NCBI GenBank assembly: GCA_017451145.1
Contig: JAFSSG010000007.1
Location: 1-14,143 of the forward strand
Source: Clostridia bacterium
GTDB lineage: Bacteria; Bacillota_A; Clostridia; UBA1381
DNA length: 14,143 nucleotides
Direction of reading: 5' to 3'
Made by a program: the position numbers and the translations under genes. The notes beneath the pieces are model-generated. The model saw only the letters and a program-made list of their open reading frames with translations. It searched no databases and had not been told where the DNA came from. Shown here piece by piece: positions 1-5,606 of this stretch; positions within the stretch are counted from its first letter, which is position 1, and each line of letters opens with the position of its first letter.

Positions 1-85
1 GTTGGCTGGCACGACCAGGTTCAGCGCCGATTCGACCGGGTCCGAGGCCGACAGGCCGGCCGGCTTGTGCACCAGCACGATTTGG
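1..85 (-). other. GC-rich foreign or chimeric contig-end fragment, probably coding
   Basis: About 85 bases of very GC-rich DNA stop abruptly where the AT-rich sequence typical of the rest of the window begins. On the minus strand one frame is open throughout, beginning QIVLVHKPAGL at the junction side, and nearly every codon ends in G or C. This is the codon pattern of a high-GC proteobacterium or actinobacterium and unlike every other gene here. I do not recognise the protein. The simplest inference is an assembly or library chimera at the contig end; a real junction with a transferred element is possible but less likely. Confidence 0.6.
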
Positions 86-91
86 AGATAC

Positions 92-150
92 ATATTAGCA
101 GATAAATACAGCCCGCAAAGCCTTGCACGCTCTATTTATGTGCTAAATAT
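92..150. other. long imperfect inverted repeat (possible structured RNA or read-through hairpin)
   Basis: Arms at 96-108 and 133-145 pair at 12 of 13 positions with one G/G mismatch, and the stem can extend outward to about 92 and 150 with one bulge. The 24-base loop holds a smaller GCAA/TTGC stem. It lies downstream of rpsO, beyond the rpsO hairpin and beside the chimeric end, so its original context is lost. No gene is visible from 86 to 211. Function unknown. Confidence 0.4.
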
Positions 151-171
151 CATATCTCCTAATATATACAG

Positions 172-199
172 TATGGGCAAACAATTCTGTTTGCCCATA
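172..199 (-). terminator. hairpin downstream of rpsO, candidate terminator
   Basis: A perfect stem of about 11-12 bp (ATGGGCAAAC pairing with GTTTGCCCAT, plus closing A-T pairs) has a small AATTC-type loop and begins 12 bases past the rpsO stop. The following minus-strand sequence is T/A-rich but has no clean U-tract, so termination efficiency is uncertain. It may instead be a processing or stability hairpin at the rpsO 3' end. Confidence 0.55.
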
Positions 200-211
200 A
201 AGATACTATAT

Positions 212-478
212 TTATTTTCTAAGACCAAGCTTAGCAACCAATGCACGATATCTTTCGATATCTTGTTCTTTTAAGTAGTTCATAAGATTTCTTCTCTTAC
301 CAACCATCATTAAAAGACCGCGTCTTGAATGATTATCCTTTTTATGAAAGTTCAAATGCTCGTCATTCAAGTGGTTGATTCTCTCTGTTAAGAGTGCAAT
401 CTGAACTTCGGGAGAACCTGTATCACCCTCATGAGTAGCAAAACTTGCGATAATCTCCTGTTTACGCTCCTTTGTCAT
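212..478 (-). CDS. rpsO: 30S ribosomal protein S15
   Basis: This 88-residue protein is S15, a primary 16S rRNA-binding protein of the small-subunit platform that nucleates S6/S18 assembly. It has the family length (about 88-89 residues) and the diagnostic blocks [17 protein letters not shown] (about residues 18-34), [15 protein letters not shown] (about 42-56) and the C-terminal [13 protein letters not shown]. The start is fixed by an AGGAGGTG ribosome binding site a few bases upstream of the ATG. It lies downstream of rpmE on the same strand with a 98-base gap and no terminator between them. That gap can form a pseudoknot, so S15 autoregulation through its leader is likely. The usual downstream neighbour pnp is not present; the contig turns foreign instead. 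Confidence 0.97.
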   Translation of the reverse strand: MTKERKQEIIASFATHEGDTGSPEVQIALLTERINHLNDEHLNFHKKDNHSRRGLLMMVGKRRNLMNYLKEQDIERYRALVAKLGLRK

Positions 479-507
479 ATGGTTTCACCTCCTATAATTT
501 AACTATC

Positions 508-553
508 CCCCAATACTGAGAAACCGTTGGTGATTCGGCTAACCAAGTATGGG
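508..553 (-). ncRNA. rpsO leader with candidate H-type pseudoknot (possible S15 autoregulatory element)
   Basis: Read on the minus strand, TTGGT (546-542) pairs with ACCAA (531-527) around a 10-base loop. The loop bases AGCCG (540-536) can pair with the CGGTT (526-522) immediately after the stem, which is the classical H-type pseudoknot geometry with coaxial stacking. An outer helix CCCATACT / AGTATTGGG (553-546 with 517-509, one bulge) closes the element but competes for one base. It ends about 15 bases before the rpsO Shine-Dalgarno. S15 is known to repress its own mRNA through structured leaders, including a pseudoknot in E. coli, and different phyla use different structures. Assignment as the S15 element is inference from position and fold. 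Confidence 0.5.
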
Positions 554-576
554 TTTTTCGTAATTTACCAAAATAA

Positions 577-777
577 TTATTTGCGTCCAAACTTCTTGTT
601 GAACTTATCAACACGTCCGCCTGTATCTACCAGCTTTTGCTTACCTGTGTAGAACGGGTGGCATTTTGAACAAATTTCGACCTGAATATTCTCCTTTGTC
701 GAGCCGACTTCAATCACTTCACCACAAGCGCATCTTATTGTAGTCTGCTTATATTCAGGATGAATTCCCTCACGCAT
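577..777 (-). CDS. rpmE: 50S ribosomal protein L31, zinc-binding type
   Basis: This 66-residue protein is L31, which bridges the large subunit to the small-subunit head. MREGIHPEY at the N-terminus and the [18 protein letters not shown] block are typical. Cysteines at 16, 18, 36 and 39 (CxC then CxxC) form the zinc site, so this is the zinc-containing paralogue rather than the zinc-free one induced in zinc starvation. The start follows an AAGGAGG site 7 bases upstream. A good promoter at 830-858 drives it, and rpsO lies downstream in the same direction, probably co-transcribed. It contains one of only three native GCGC sites in the window (728-731). Confidence 0.97.
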   Translation of the reverse strand: MREGIHPEYKQTTIRCACGEVIEVGSTKENIQVEICSKCHPFYTGKQKLVDTGGRVDKFNKKFGRK

Positions 778-829
778 TATTTTGCCTCCTTTTCCTTATT
801 TTTAAACTGTGCAAATTGCACCGAATAGC

Positions 830-858
830 AGTATATCATAACTTTTTTCATTTTGCAA
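830..858 (-). promoter_or_regulatory. sigma-A promoter of rpmE
   Basis: On the minus strand TTGCAA (853-858) and TATACT (830-835) are separated by exactly 17 bases and lie about 50 bases upstream of the rpmE ATG. The -10 matches the consensus at 5 of 6 positions and the -35 at 4 of 6. No terminator hairpin is evident between the upstream restriction-modification gene and this promoter, so read-through from that gene may add to rpmE transcription. Confidence 0.65.
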
Positions 859-896
859 GAGTTTTTTTGTAAATTTTATTTTTCGGCAATTTTTTC

Positions 897-2594
897 TTAA
901 ATATCAAACAGAGTTGTCGGGTCTAATTTAAATTGCAACATTTTTGCGGTATCTCTGCCACCGTCTCCGCCTTTTCTTTGCACAAGTATATTCCCGAAAG
1001 TGATACTTCCTTTTGGCGAAACTTTTATTTCTCCTCTATCATAATGTTGCAAAACCTCATTTATATTTTTCAAAACCCACCTGCTGTTAGTTTTAGTTTT
1101 TTGTGCGACAAGCACCCATTCTGCAGAAAACTGTCCTCTTCCTTTAATTATATCACTTAATATTAGTGTTTTGTTTTGTTTAAACCATTCTATGACCGTT
1201 TTCTGCTTTTCAGGCTCCATTTCATTTAAAAACATTCTTCTTTTATCTTTTGTATTTGCTTTATACGGTGGTTTTTCGCCTGTAAAATACTCCAAGATTT
1301 CATAGACATCGTCCGGTATATTCCATAATTCTTTATAATGTGATAACCAACGTTTATCTACTTGATTAAATCCTTTTGAACTGCTAACCAATTTCACCTG
1401 TATGTTTTCTGTATCAACTGCACTTTTTAGTTTGACTTGTACCTGAACATTTACATCTGCTTTGTATCCCAATAACACAGTTGCTTTTACATATTCGATA
1501 TTATTCAAGTCATATTGCATAATAACTAACCATTGTCTTGCTTCTGTATCCGTTTCCCAATGATTGAATTTTTCTGCAATTTCTTTTTCGTTTTGAAAAC
1601 CATTTTTTGCTGTCATAGAGCCCCTTAATACTAAATTATCCACTTTTTCCCCCTCGATATATTCTAAAAGTGATTTGCCTATTTTGCTTATAACTGAAAC
1701 AGTCATTGCATTTCCCGCTTGTGACAATATCTTGCTATTACTAACATTTCTCGATTTTTCTGCCAAGCTTTTTGGAAATCCTTGCAACAACAATCCCTCA
1801 TATCCGCTCAGCTTTTTCAGTTTCCCATTCTTAACGTAAAGAATACCGTGTCTTCCTGTTCTTAAGGTAGGTACTTTCCCCTTATATACTCTTAAATCGC
1901 TTTGTCGCCAATCTAATACCAAATAATCTTCTTTAAGCAGTTTTTCAAAATCAAAATTACCTCTGTTATACTTATTATTCAAGTATTTCTGCCATGTAGG
2001 ATTATTCATATCTAAAACTTCGTTGTCTGTATCTATCAAATAATCTTTAATATTTGGCTTGTCTGTTGGTTTTGGCCAATTAAAAGCACCTTTTGATATG
2101 TCCTTTTTTATACCTACAAAGTATATTCTTTCCCGTAATTGCGGAACTCCGTAATCTTCCGAATTAAGAACTCTGTAATCAACATTATACCCTGCATCAT
2201 CAAGTGCTTTAATTATAGTTTTTAAAGTTTCCCCATTATTATGATTTACTAACCCCTTTACATTTTCCAAAATGAAATAAGGTATATTTTTTTCTTTTAG
2301 TATTTTTATAAGTCCGTATATGATCTGTCCTCTACTATCTGAAAAACCTTCTCTTTTTCCTACAATGCTAAATGTTTGACAAGGAAAACCGCAAATTAGT
2401 ATATCAAAATCCGGAAGTTTTTTCGCATCTATCTTCATCAAGTCGCCATAGTTTTTTTCTTTTTCACCAAAAAAAATCCTATATGTATTATCTGCCGCAA
2501 AATCTATTTCGCTATACGCCACACATTCAATATTATTCTGTCCAAGACCCATCCTGCCTCCGCCTATTCCGGCACAAAAGTCCATAAACTTCAT
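897..2594 (-). CDS. fused C5-cytosine DNA methyltransferase - HinP1I-like type II restriction endonuclease
   Basis: One 565-residue polypeptide carries both halves of a type II restriction-modification system. Residues 1 to about 318 are an m5C methyltransferase: motif I FCAGIGGG (6-13), the catalytic PCQ with Cys72, ENV (110-112), QLRER (152-156), a short recognition domain, and GNAM motif X (294-297). Residues about 319-565 match, from memory, R.HinP1I (cuts G^CGC) along its whole 247-residue length without gaps. They include the active-site pattern Asp380-X18-Gln399-Val-Lys401, Ala replacing Ser before the Asp, and the LFDI end. The ATG at 2594 is chosen because it follows a GAGGAG site and the promoter predicts a start near 2630; an in-frame TTG at 2627 would begin almost at that point. 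It is clearly richer in A/T than dnaX and recR, suggesting transfer. No separate endonuclease, methylase or controller gene is adjacent. GCGC specificity is inferred from the endonuclease half. Confidence 0.92.
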   Translation of the reverse strand: MKFMDFCAGIGGGRMGLGQNNIECVAYSEIDFAADNTYRIFFGEKEKNYGDLMKIDAKKLPDFDILICGFPCQTFSIVGKREGFSDSRGQIIYGLIKILKEKNIPYFILENVKGLVNHNNGETLKTIIKALDDAGYNVDYRVLNSEDYGVPQLRERIYFVGIKKDISKGAFNWPKPTDKPNIKDYLIDTDNEVLDMNNPTWQKYLNNKYNRGNFDFEKLLKEDYLVLDWRQSDLRVYKGKVPTLRTGRHGILYVKNGKLKKLSGYEGLLLQGFPKSLAEKSRNVSNSKILSQAGNAMTVSVISKIGKSLLEYIEGEKVDNLVLRGSMTAKNGFQNEKEIAEKFNHWETDTEARQWLVIMQYDLNNIEYVKATVLLGYKADVNVQVQVKLKSAVDTENIQVKLVSSSKGFNQVDKRWLSHYKELWNIPDDVYEILEYFTGEKPPYKANTKDKRRMFLNEMEPEKQKTVIEWFKQNKTLILSDIIKGRGQFSAEWVLVAQKTKTNSRWVLKNINEVLQHYDRGEIKVSPKGSITFGNILVQRKGGDGGRDTAKMLQFKLDPTTLFDI

Positions 2595-2636
2595 AATCCA
2601 AGTTCTCCTCATTATTAGATAAAACAAATCGTCTGT

Positions 2637-2665
2637 ATTATATCATATACTTGTCTAAAAATCAA
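2637..2665 (-). promoter_or_regulatory. sigma-A promoter of the methyltransferase-endonuclease gene
   Basis: On the minus strand TTGATT (2660-2665) and a perfect TATAAT (2637-2642) are separated by 17 bases, with a TGA extended -10 just before TATAAT. The predicted start is near 2630, giving a leader of about 36 bases to the ATG at 2594. The promoter lies just past the recR terminator, so the gene is an independent transcription unit. Confidence 0.7.
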
Positions 2666-2675
2666 CAAAAATGCA

Positions 2676-2700
2676 AAAAGAGGCTATAAAAGCCTCTTTT
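2676..2700 (-). terminator. terminator of the dnaX-ebfC-recR operon
   Basis: A perfect 10-bp stem, AAAAGAGGCT pairing with AGCCTCTTTT around a 5-base loop, has T-runs on both sides and overlaps the recR stop codon. On the minus strand it ends in CTCTTTTT, a standard intrinsic terminator. It insulates recR from the restriction-modification gene. Confidence 0.85.
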
Positions 2701-3298
2701 AATTCATTTCTGTTCTTGCTTCTAAGGCTTTGGAAAGCGTTACCTCGTCAGCATATTCAATATCCGCTCCCATAGGTATTCCGTGGGCAATTCGCGTGAC
2801 CTTTATATTAAACGGTTTTAACAGCTTTTGTATATAAACAGCCGTCGCCGTACCGTTTACAGTCGGGTTTGTCGCCATAATCACTTCTTCCGTTTCGCCG
2901 TTTGTGAGCCTTAAAAGAAGCTCCTTTATCCGTATATCGTCAGGTGAAATATTATCAATCGGGGAAATTGCCCCGTGAAGCACATGATAAAGTCCGTTAT
3001 ACTGTCCCGTTTTCTCGATTGCGGACACATCTTTGGGCGTTTCAACAACACAAATAACGCTCCTGTCACGCTTTTGCGAACCGCAAATATGACAGGGCGA
3101 TGTATCGGTCAAATTCTGGCATACTTCGCAAAATTTTATTGAGCTTTTTGCTTCTGCAATAATCTGTGACATCTTTTTTGCGTCTTCATCACTCATAACA
3201 TCAAGCACATAAAACGCCATACGTTCAGCGCTTTTTCTTCCGACGCCGGGGAGCTGTGCAAACTGCTCGATTAAGCTTTCAATAGTCGGTGAATACAT
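2699..3298 (-). CDS. recR: recombination mediator protein RecR
   Basis: This 199-residue protein has the normal length and domain order of RecR, which with RecF and RecO loads RecA onto SSB-coated single-stranded gaps. A helix-hairpin-helix lies at about 11-32 ([14 protein letters not shown]). The zinc finger has Cys57, Cys60, Cys69 and Cys72, and a Toprim fold follows from about residue 80 ([10 protein letters not shown]) with the C-terminal [17 protein letters not shown] block. The ATG follows an AAGAGGT site and lies 12 bases after the ebfC stop, so the two are in one operon. The order dnaX-ebfC-recR matches that of Bacillus. Its partner recO is at the right end of the window. Confidence 0.97.
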   Translation of the reverse strand: MYSPTIESLIEQFAQLPGVGRKSAERMAFYVLDVMSDEDAKKMSQIIAEAKSSIKFCEVCQNLTDTSPCHICGSQKRDRSVICVVETPKDVSAIEKTGQYNGLYHVLHGAISPIDNISPDDIRIKELLLRLTNGETEEVIMATNPTVNGTATAVYIQKLLKPFNIKVTRIAHGIPMGADIEYADEVTLSKALEARTEMN

Positions 3299-3310
3299 AG
3301 CTACCTCTTA

Positions 3311-3664
3311 CTAAAACATTCCGGGAAGATTTATGCCCCCCGTTAATTCGCCCATGGCACTTTCCATAAGTGCTTCCGCCTTTTTAATGGCGTCATTTAC
3401 CGCAACGGTAACCAAATCTTCCAGCGTTTCAACATCTTCGGGGTCAACCGCCTCAGGCTTTATCGTGACTTTGATTATCTCCTTTTTGCCGTTCATCTTA
3501 ACCGTAACGGCACCGCCTCCTGCTGTAGCCTCGACCTCTTGCTTTTCAACATCGGCCTGGATTTGTTCCATTTTTTCCTGCATCATCTGTGCCTGTTTTA
3601 CCACATTCGGCACTTTTTTGTTCTGGTTCATTCCGCTTCCGCCAAATCCCTTATACTTACCCAT
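3311..3664 (-). CDS. ebfC: YbaB/EbfC family nucleoid-associated DNA-binding protein
   Basis: This 117-residue protein belongs to the YbaB/EbfC family, small dimeric proteins that bind DNA and coat or bridge the nucleoid. Visible hallmarks are the coiled N-terminal helix rich in Gln, Met and Glu (QAQMMQEKMEQIQADVEKQEV without its ends), the sheet segment GGGAVTVKMNGKKEI, and a C-terminal helix ending in GGINLPGMF. The N-terminus has a Gly/Lys-rich extension of about 11 residues before MNQNKK. The ATG at 3664 has its own GGAG site inside the end of dnaX and starts 3 bases after the dnaX stop, so translational coupling is likely. The in-frame second Met could be an alternative start. Confidence 0.93.
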   Translation of the reverse strand: MGKYKGFGGSGMNQNKKVPNVVKQAQMMQEKMEQIQADVEKQEVEATAGGGAVTVKMNGKKEIIKVTIKPEAVDPEDVETLEDLVTVAVNDAIKKAEALMESAMGELTGGINLPGMF

Positions 3665-3667
3665 TTT

Positions 3668-5407
3668 TTATTCTCCTTCTCTTTCATTTTCGTCCAAAAA
3701 TTCTTCTTCATCATCATTGTCAAATTCGCTCTGCCGAAAATCATCACTCTGCGGTTCATATCCGACAAACTCTGAGCTGTCCATATCCTCAACAAGCTCA
3801 GGGAATTTTTCGCCCAGATTTTCTATGCTGTTGTCATTCTTATCAGCTTTATCGGTAATTTTCCAACAATCAATGAAATTGTCCTCAATATCCTCAAAAA
3901 ACGCCGTTTTTACCACTATATGCGTTCCTATCATCTGCTCGGTTACATCTTCGATTTCCGCTCTGCGTTTATTGACAAGCTCCTTTGTCATAGCCTCGTC
4001 TTTATCGAATATCAGTATGATGCCCTCGCCGTCTATGGTGACTTTTCTGCCCTCTATACCCGTCACATACGGATATTTTCTCACCGTTTGCCTTGATATT
4101 TTTTCCCAGCTCCGTGCCGCCGTAACGCACGGTGTGTCGGGAGTAAGCTTACTTACATCTATCGGCACAAAAAGCCGTGCCGAAGGCTCACTCGGTTTTT
4201 TTAAAGGCTTTTTTTCGGGCTGTTTTTCCTCTTCTTTTTTTACTTCGACCTTTATTCCCTCTTCAATCTTTTTCTCAAGGACGGCTATCCTGTCGGAAAG
4301 CGCGTCATATGAATTATCAAACTCAGGTCTTGTCAGCTTGATTAACGCAAGTTCGTAAATTATGCGTGGCTCTTTTGCCCATTTTGCCTCATTTTTTGCA
4401 GACGACAAAACCGTTATTGCGTTTGCGATTTTTTCAAACGCTGTACGCTCCGCCTGTGCTTTAAGCTTTACTATTTCCGTTCCCTCACGGTCAAGCATGG
4501 TTTCAGGGTTATCGGTAACTTTGCATATAAGCAAATTCCTGTAATGCCCTATGAGGCTGTCCATAAAATTATTTAAGTCCCTGCCGTCTGCCATAAGCTT
4601 TTCTATTACCGAAAAAATCTCCGCAGAATTTTGCTCATTTACCGCGTCTGCCATAGCAAAAAGCGGAATGCTCCCCGCTATACCAAGTGCCGACGAAACA
4701 GCTTCATATGTAAGATTTCCGCCTGTTTCGGAAACACACCGTTCCAAAATGGTGAGTCCGTCACGCATGGAGCCGTCGGCAAGTTGTGCCAAAAGCCCGA
4801 ATGCATCATCGGTTATGGAAAGTCCCTCGCCCATTGCCACTTCACGCATACGGCGGATAATATCCTCTGCTTTTATACGCTTAAAATCAAACCGTTGGCA
4901 TCTTGACAAAATCGTTTGCGGAACTTTATGTGCCTCAGTTGTTGCCAGAATAAAAACGGTGTGTTCGGGCGGTTCTTCCAGAGTTTTTAAAAGTGCATTA
5001 AATGCACCCTGCGACAGCATATGCACCTCGTCAATTATATAAACTCTGTATTTTGCCTCAGTTGCCACATAACGTGCGTCCTCAATGATTTCTCGGATAT
5101 TGTCAACGCCGTTATTTGATGCGGCATCTATCTCGAAAACGTCCATGATACTGCCGTTTGATATGCCACGGCATACGTCACATTCATTACAAGGTGAGCC
5201 GTTTTTGGGATTTTCGCAGTTTATGGCCTTTGCAAGAATTTTAGCAACGGTAGTTTTTCCCGTTCCCCTTGTACCGCAGAAAAGATATGCATGAGAAACC
5301 TTGCCCGTTTCCACCTGATTTTGAAGAGTTTTCGTAATATGCCTTTGCCCTACGACATCTTCAAAAACGGCGGGACGCCATTTACGGTATATTGCCTGAT
5401 ATGCCAT
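3668..5407 (-). CDS. dnaX: DNA polymerase III subunits gamma/tau (clamp loader)
   Basis: This 579-residue protein is DnaX, the AAA+ motor of the sliding-clamp loader. It begins MAYQAIYRKWRP, as expected. Walker A is GTRGTGKT (45-52), the zinc module uses Cys64, Cys73, Cys76 and Cys79, the Walker B region is VYIIDEVHM (122-130), and SRC (168-170) supplies the arginine finger. An AAA lid and collar follow to about residue 365, then a charged Lys/Glu/Pro linker and a divergent C-terminal tau region. The start at 5407 has an AAAGGAAG site; the open frame continues upstream only through the SRP RNA gene and is rejected there. The linker carries three A7 runs in frame for -1 slippage (see findings), so a gamma form of about 406 residues is possible. 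It is co-transcribed with ebfC and recR. Confidence 0.96.
   Translation of the reverse strand: MAYQAIYRKWRPAVFEDVVGQRHITKTLQNQVETGKVSHAYLFCGTRGTGKTTVAKILAKAINCENPKNGSPCNECDVCRGISNGSIMDVFEIDAASNNGVDNIREIIEDARYVATEAKYRVYIIDEVHMLSQGAFNALLKTLEEPPEHTVFILATTEAHKVPQTILSRCQRFDFKRIKAEDIIRRMREVAMGEGLSITDDAFGLLAQLADGSMRDGLTILERCVSETGGNLTYEAVSSALGIAGSIPLFAMADAVNEQNSAEIFSVIEKLMADGRDLNNFMDSLIGHYRNLLICKVTDNPETMLDREGTEIVKLKAQAERTAFEKIANAITVLSSAKNEAKWAKEPRIIYELALIKLTRPEFDNSYDALSDRIAVLEKKIEEGIKVEVKKEEEKQPEKKPLKKPSEPSARLFVPIDVSKLTPDTPCVTAARSWEKISRQTVRKYPYVTGIEGRKVTIDGEGIILIFDKDEAMTKELVNKRRAEIEDVTEQMIGTHIVVKTAFFEDIEDNFIDCWKITDKADKNDNSIENLGEKFPELVEDMDSSEFVGYEPQSDDFRQSEFDNDDEEEFLDENEREGE
4188..4241 (-). promoter_or_regulatory. 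candidate -1 programmed frameshift region in dnaX
   Basis: Three heptamers of the type A AAA AAR lie in the zero frame: A-AAA-AAA at 4235-4241, A-AAA-AAG at 4208-4214 (the same heptamer used by E. coli dnaX) and A-AAA-AAA at 4196-4202. Slipping back one base on any of them leads to the same UGA at 4188-4190. An internal GAGGA lies upstream of the middle heptamer as a possible stimulatory Shine-Dalgarno. A 7-bp hairpin (4162-4168 with 4177-4183) lies downstream, but farther away than usual. Function is inferred. Confidence 0.5.
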
Positions 5408-5443
5408 ACAAATCTTCCTTTCTATCCCAACATTTAATAAAAT

Positions 5444-5562
5444 AAGGCTCAAACCGAGTTTTTCTGTATCGCACAAAGCACTCTGCTTATTGCTGCTTGG
5501 TTCCCCATCTGACAAGGTTCACAGCTCTTCGTCGTACAGGACTCGGTTATCATCGCCCTACA
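5444..5562 (-). ncRNA. ffs: signal recognition particle RNA (4.5S-like, small type)
   Basis: This RNA binds Ffh to form the bacterial signal recognition particle that targets membrane proteins. The helix 8 core is visible on the minus strand near 5488-5516: GUCAG, a UGG-GGAA-CCA apical hairpin, then AGCAGC. The long hairpin closes through CUGUA/UACAG, AACCGAGU/ACUCGGUU (5548-5541 with 5459-5452) and AGGGC/GCCUU at the ends. It is about 117 nt with no room for an Alu domain because a promoter sits directly upstream, so this is the small type. Its position in front of dnaX matches the Bacillus order. The ends are estimated from the terminal pairing. Confidence 0.9.
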
Positions 5563-5569
5563 ACTTTTG

Positions 5570-5598
5570 ATTATACTATACTTTATAAAAAACTTCAA
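5570..5598 (-). promoter_or_regulatory. sigma-A promoter of the SRP RNA / dnaX operon
   Basis: On the minus strand TTGAAG (5593-5598) and a perfect TATAAT (5570-5575) are separated by 17 bases. The predicted start, near 5562, coincides with the 5' end deduced from SRP RNA pairing. There is no strong terminator between the RNA and dnaX, only a T/A-rich stretch, so dnaX probably depends partly on this promoter by read-through. Confidence 0.75.
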
Positions 5599-5606
5599 GC
5601 ATTTTA

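Noticed and set aside
2..274. Open frame of 90 codons on the plus strand at the left edge
   Set aside because: It spans the chimeric junction, the rpsO hairpin and the end of rpsO, has no ribosome binding site and resembles nothing.
2595..2627. TTG start giving 11 more residues on the methyltransferase-endonuclease
   Set aside because: The predicted transcription start is only about 3 bases upstream and there is no ribosome binding site. The ATG at 2594 has GAGGAG and begins MKFMDFCAG, as usual for the family.
3333..4358. Open frame of 341 codons on the plus strand, antisense to ebfC and the end of dnaX
   Set aside because: It is Ser/Phe-rich, low-complexity, lacks a ribosome binding site and lies opposite two certain genes. 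It is the expected shadow of Lys/Glu/Asp-rich coding sequence.
5408..5515. Upstream in-frame extension of dnaX
   Set aside because: The extra 36 codons run through the 3' half of the SRP RNA. The ATG at 5407 has a ribosome binding site and the conserved MAYQAIYRKWRP start.
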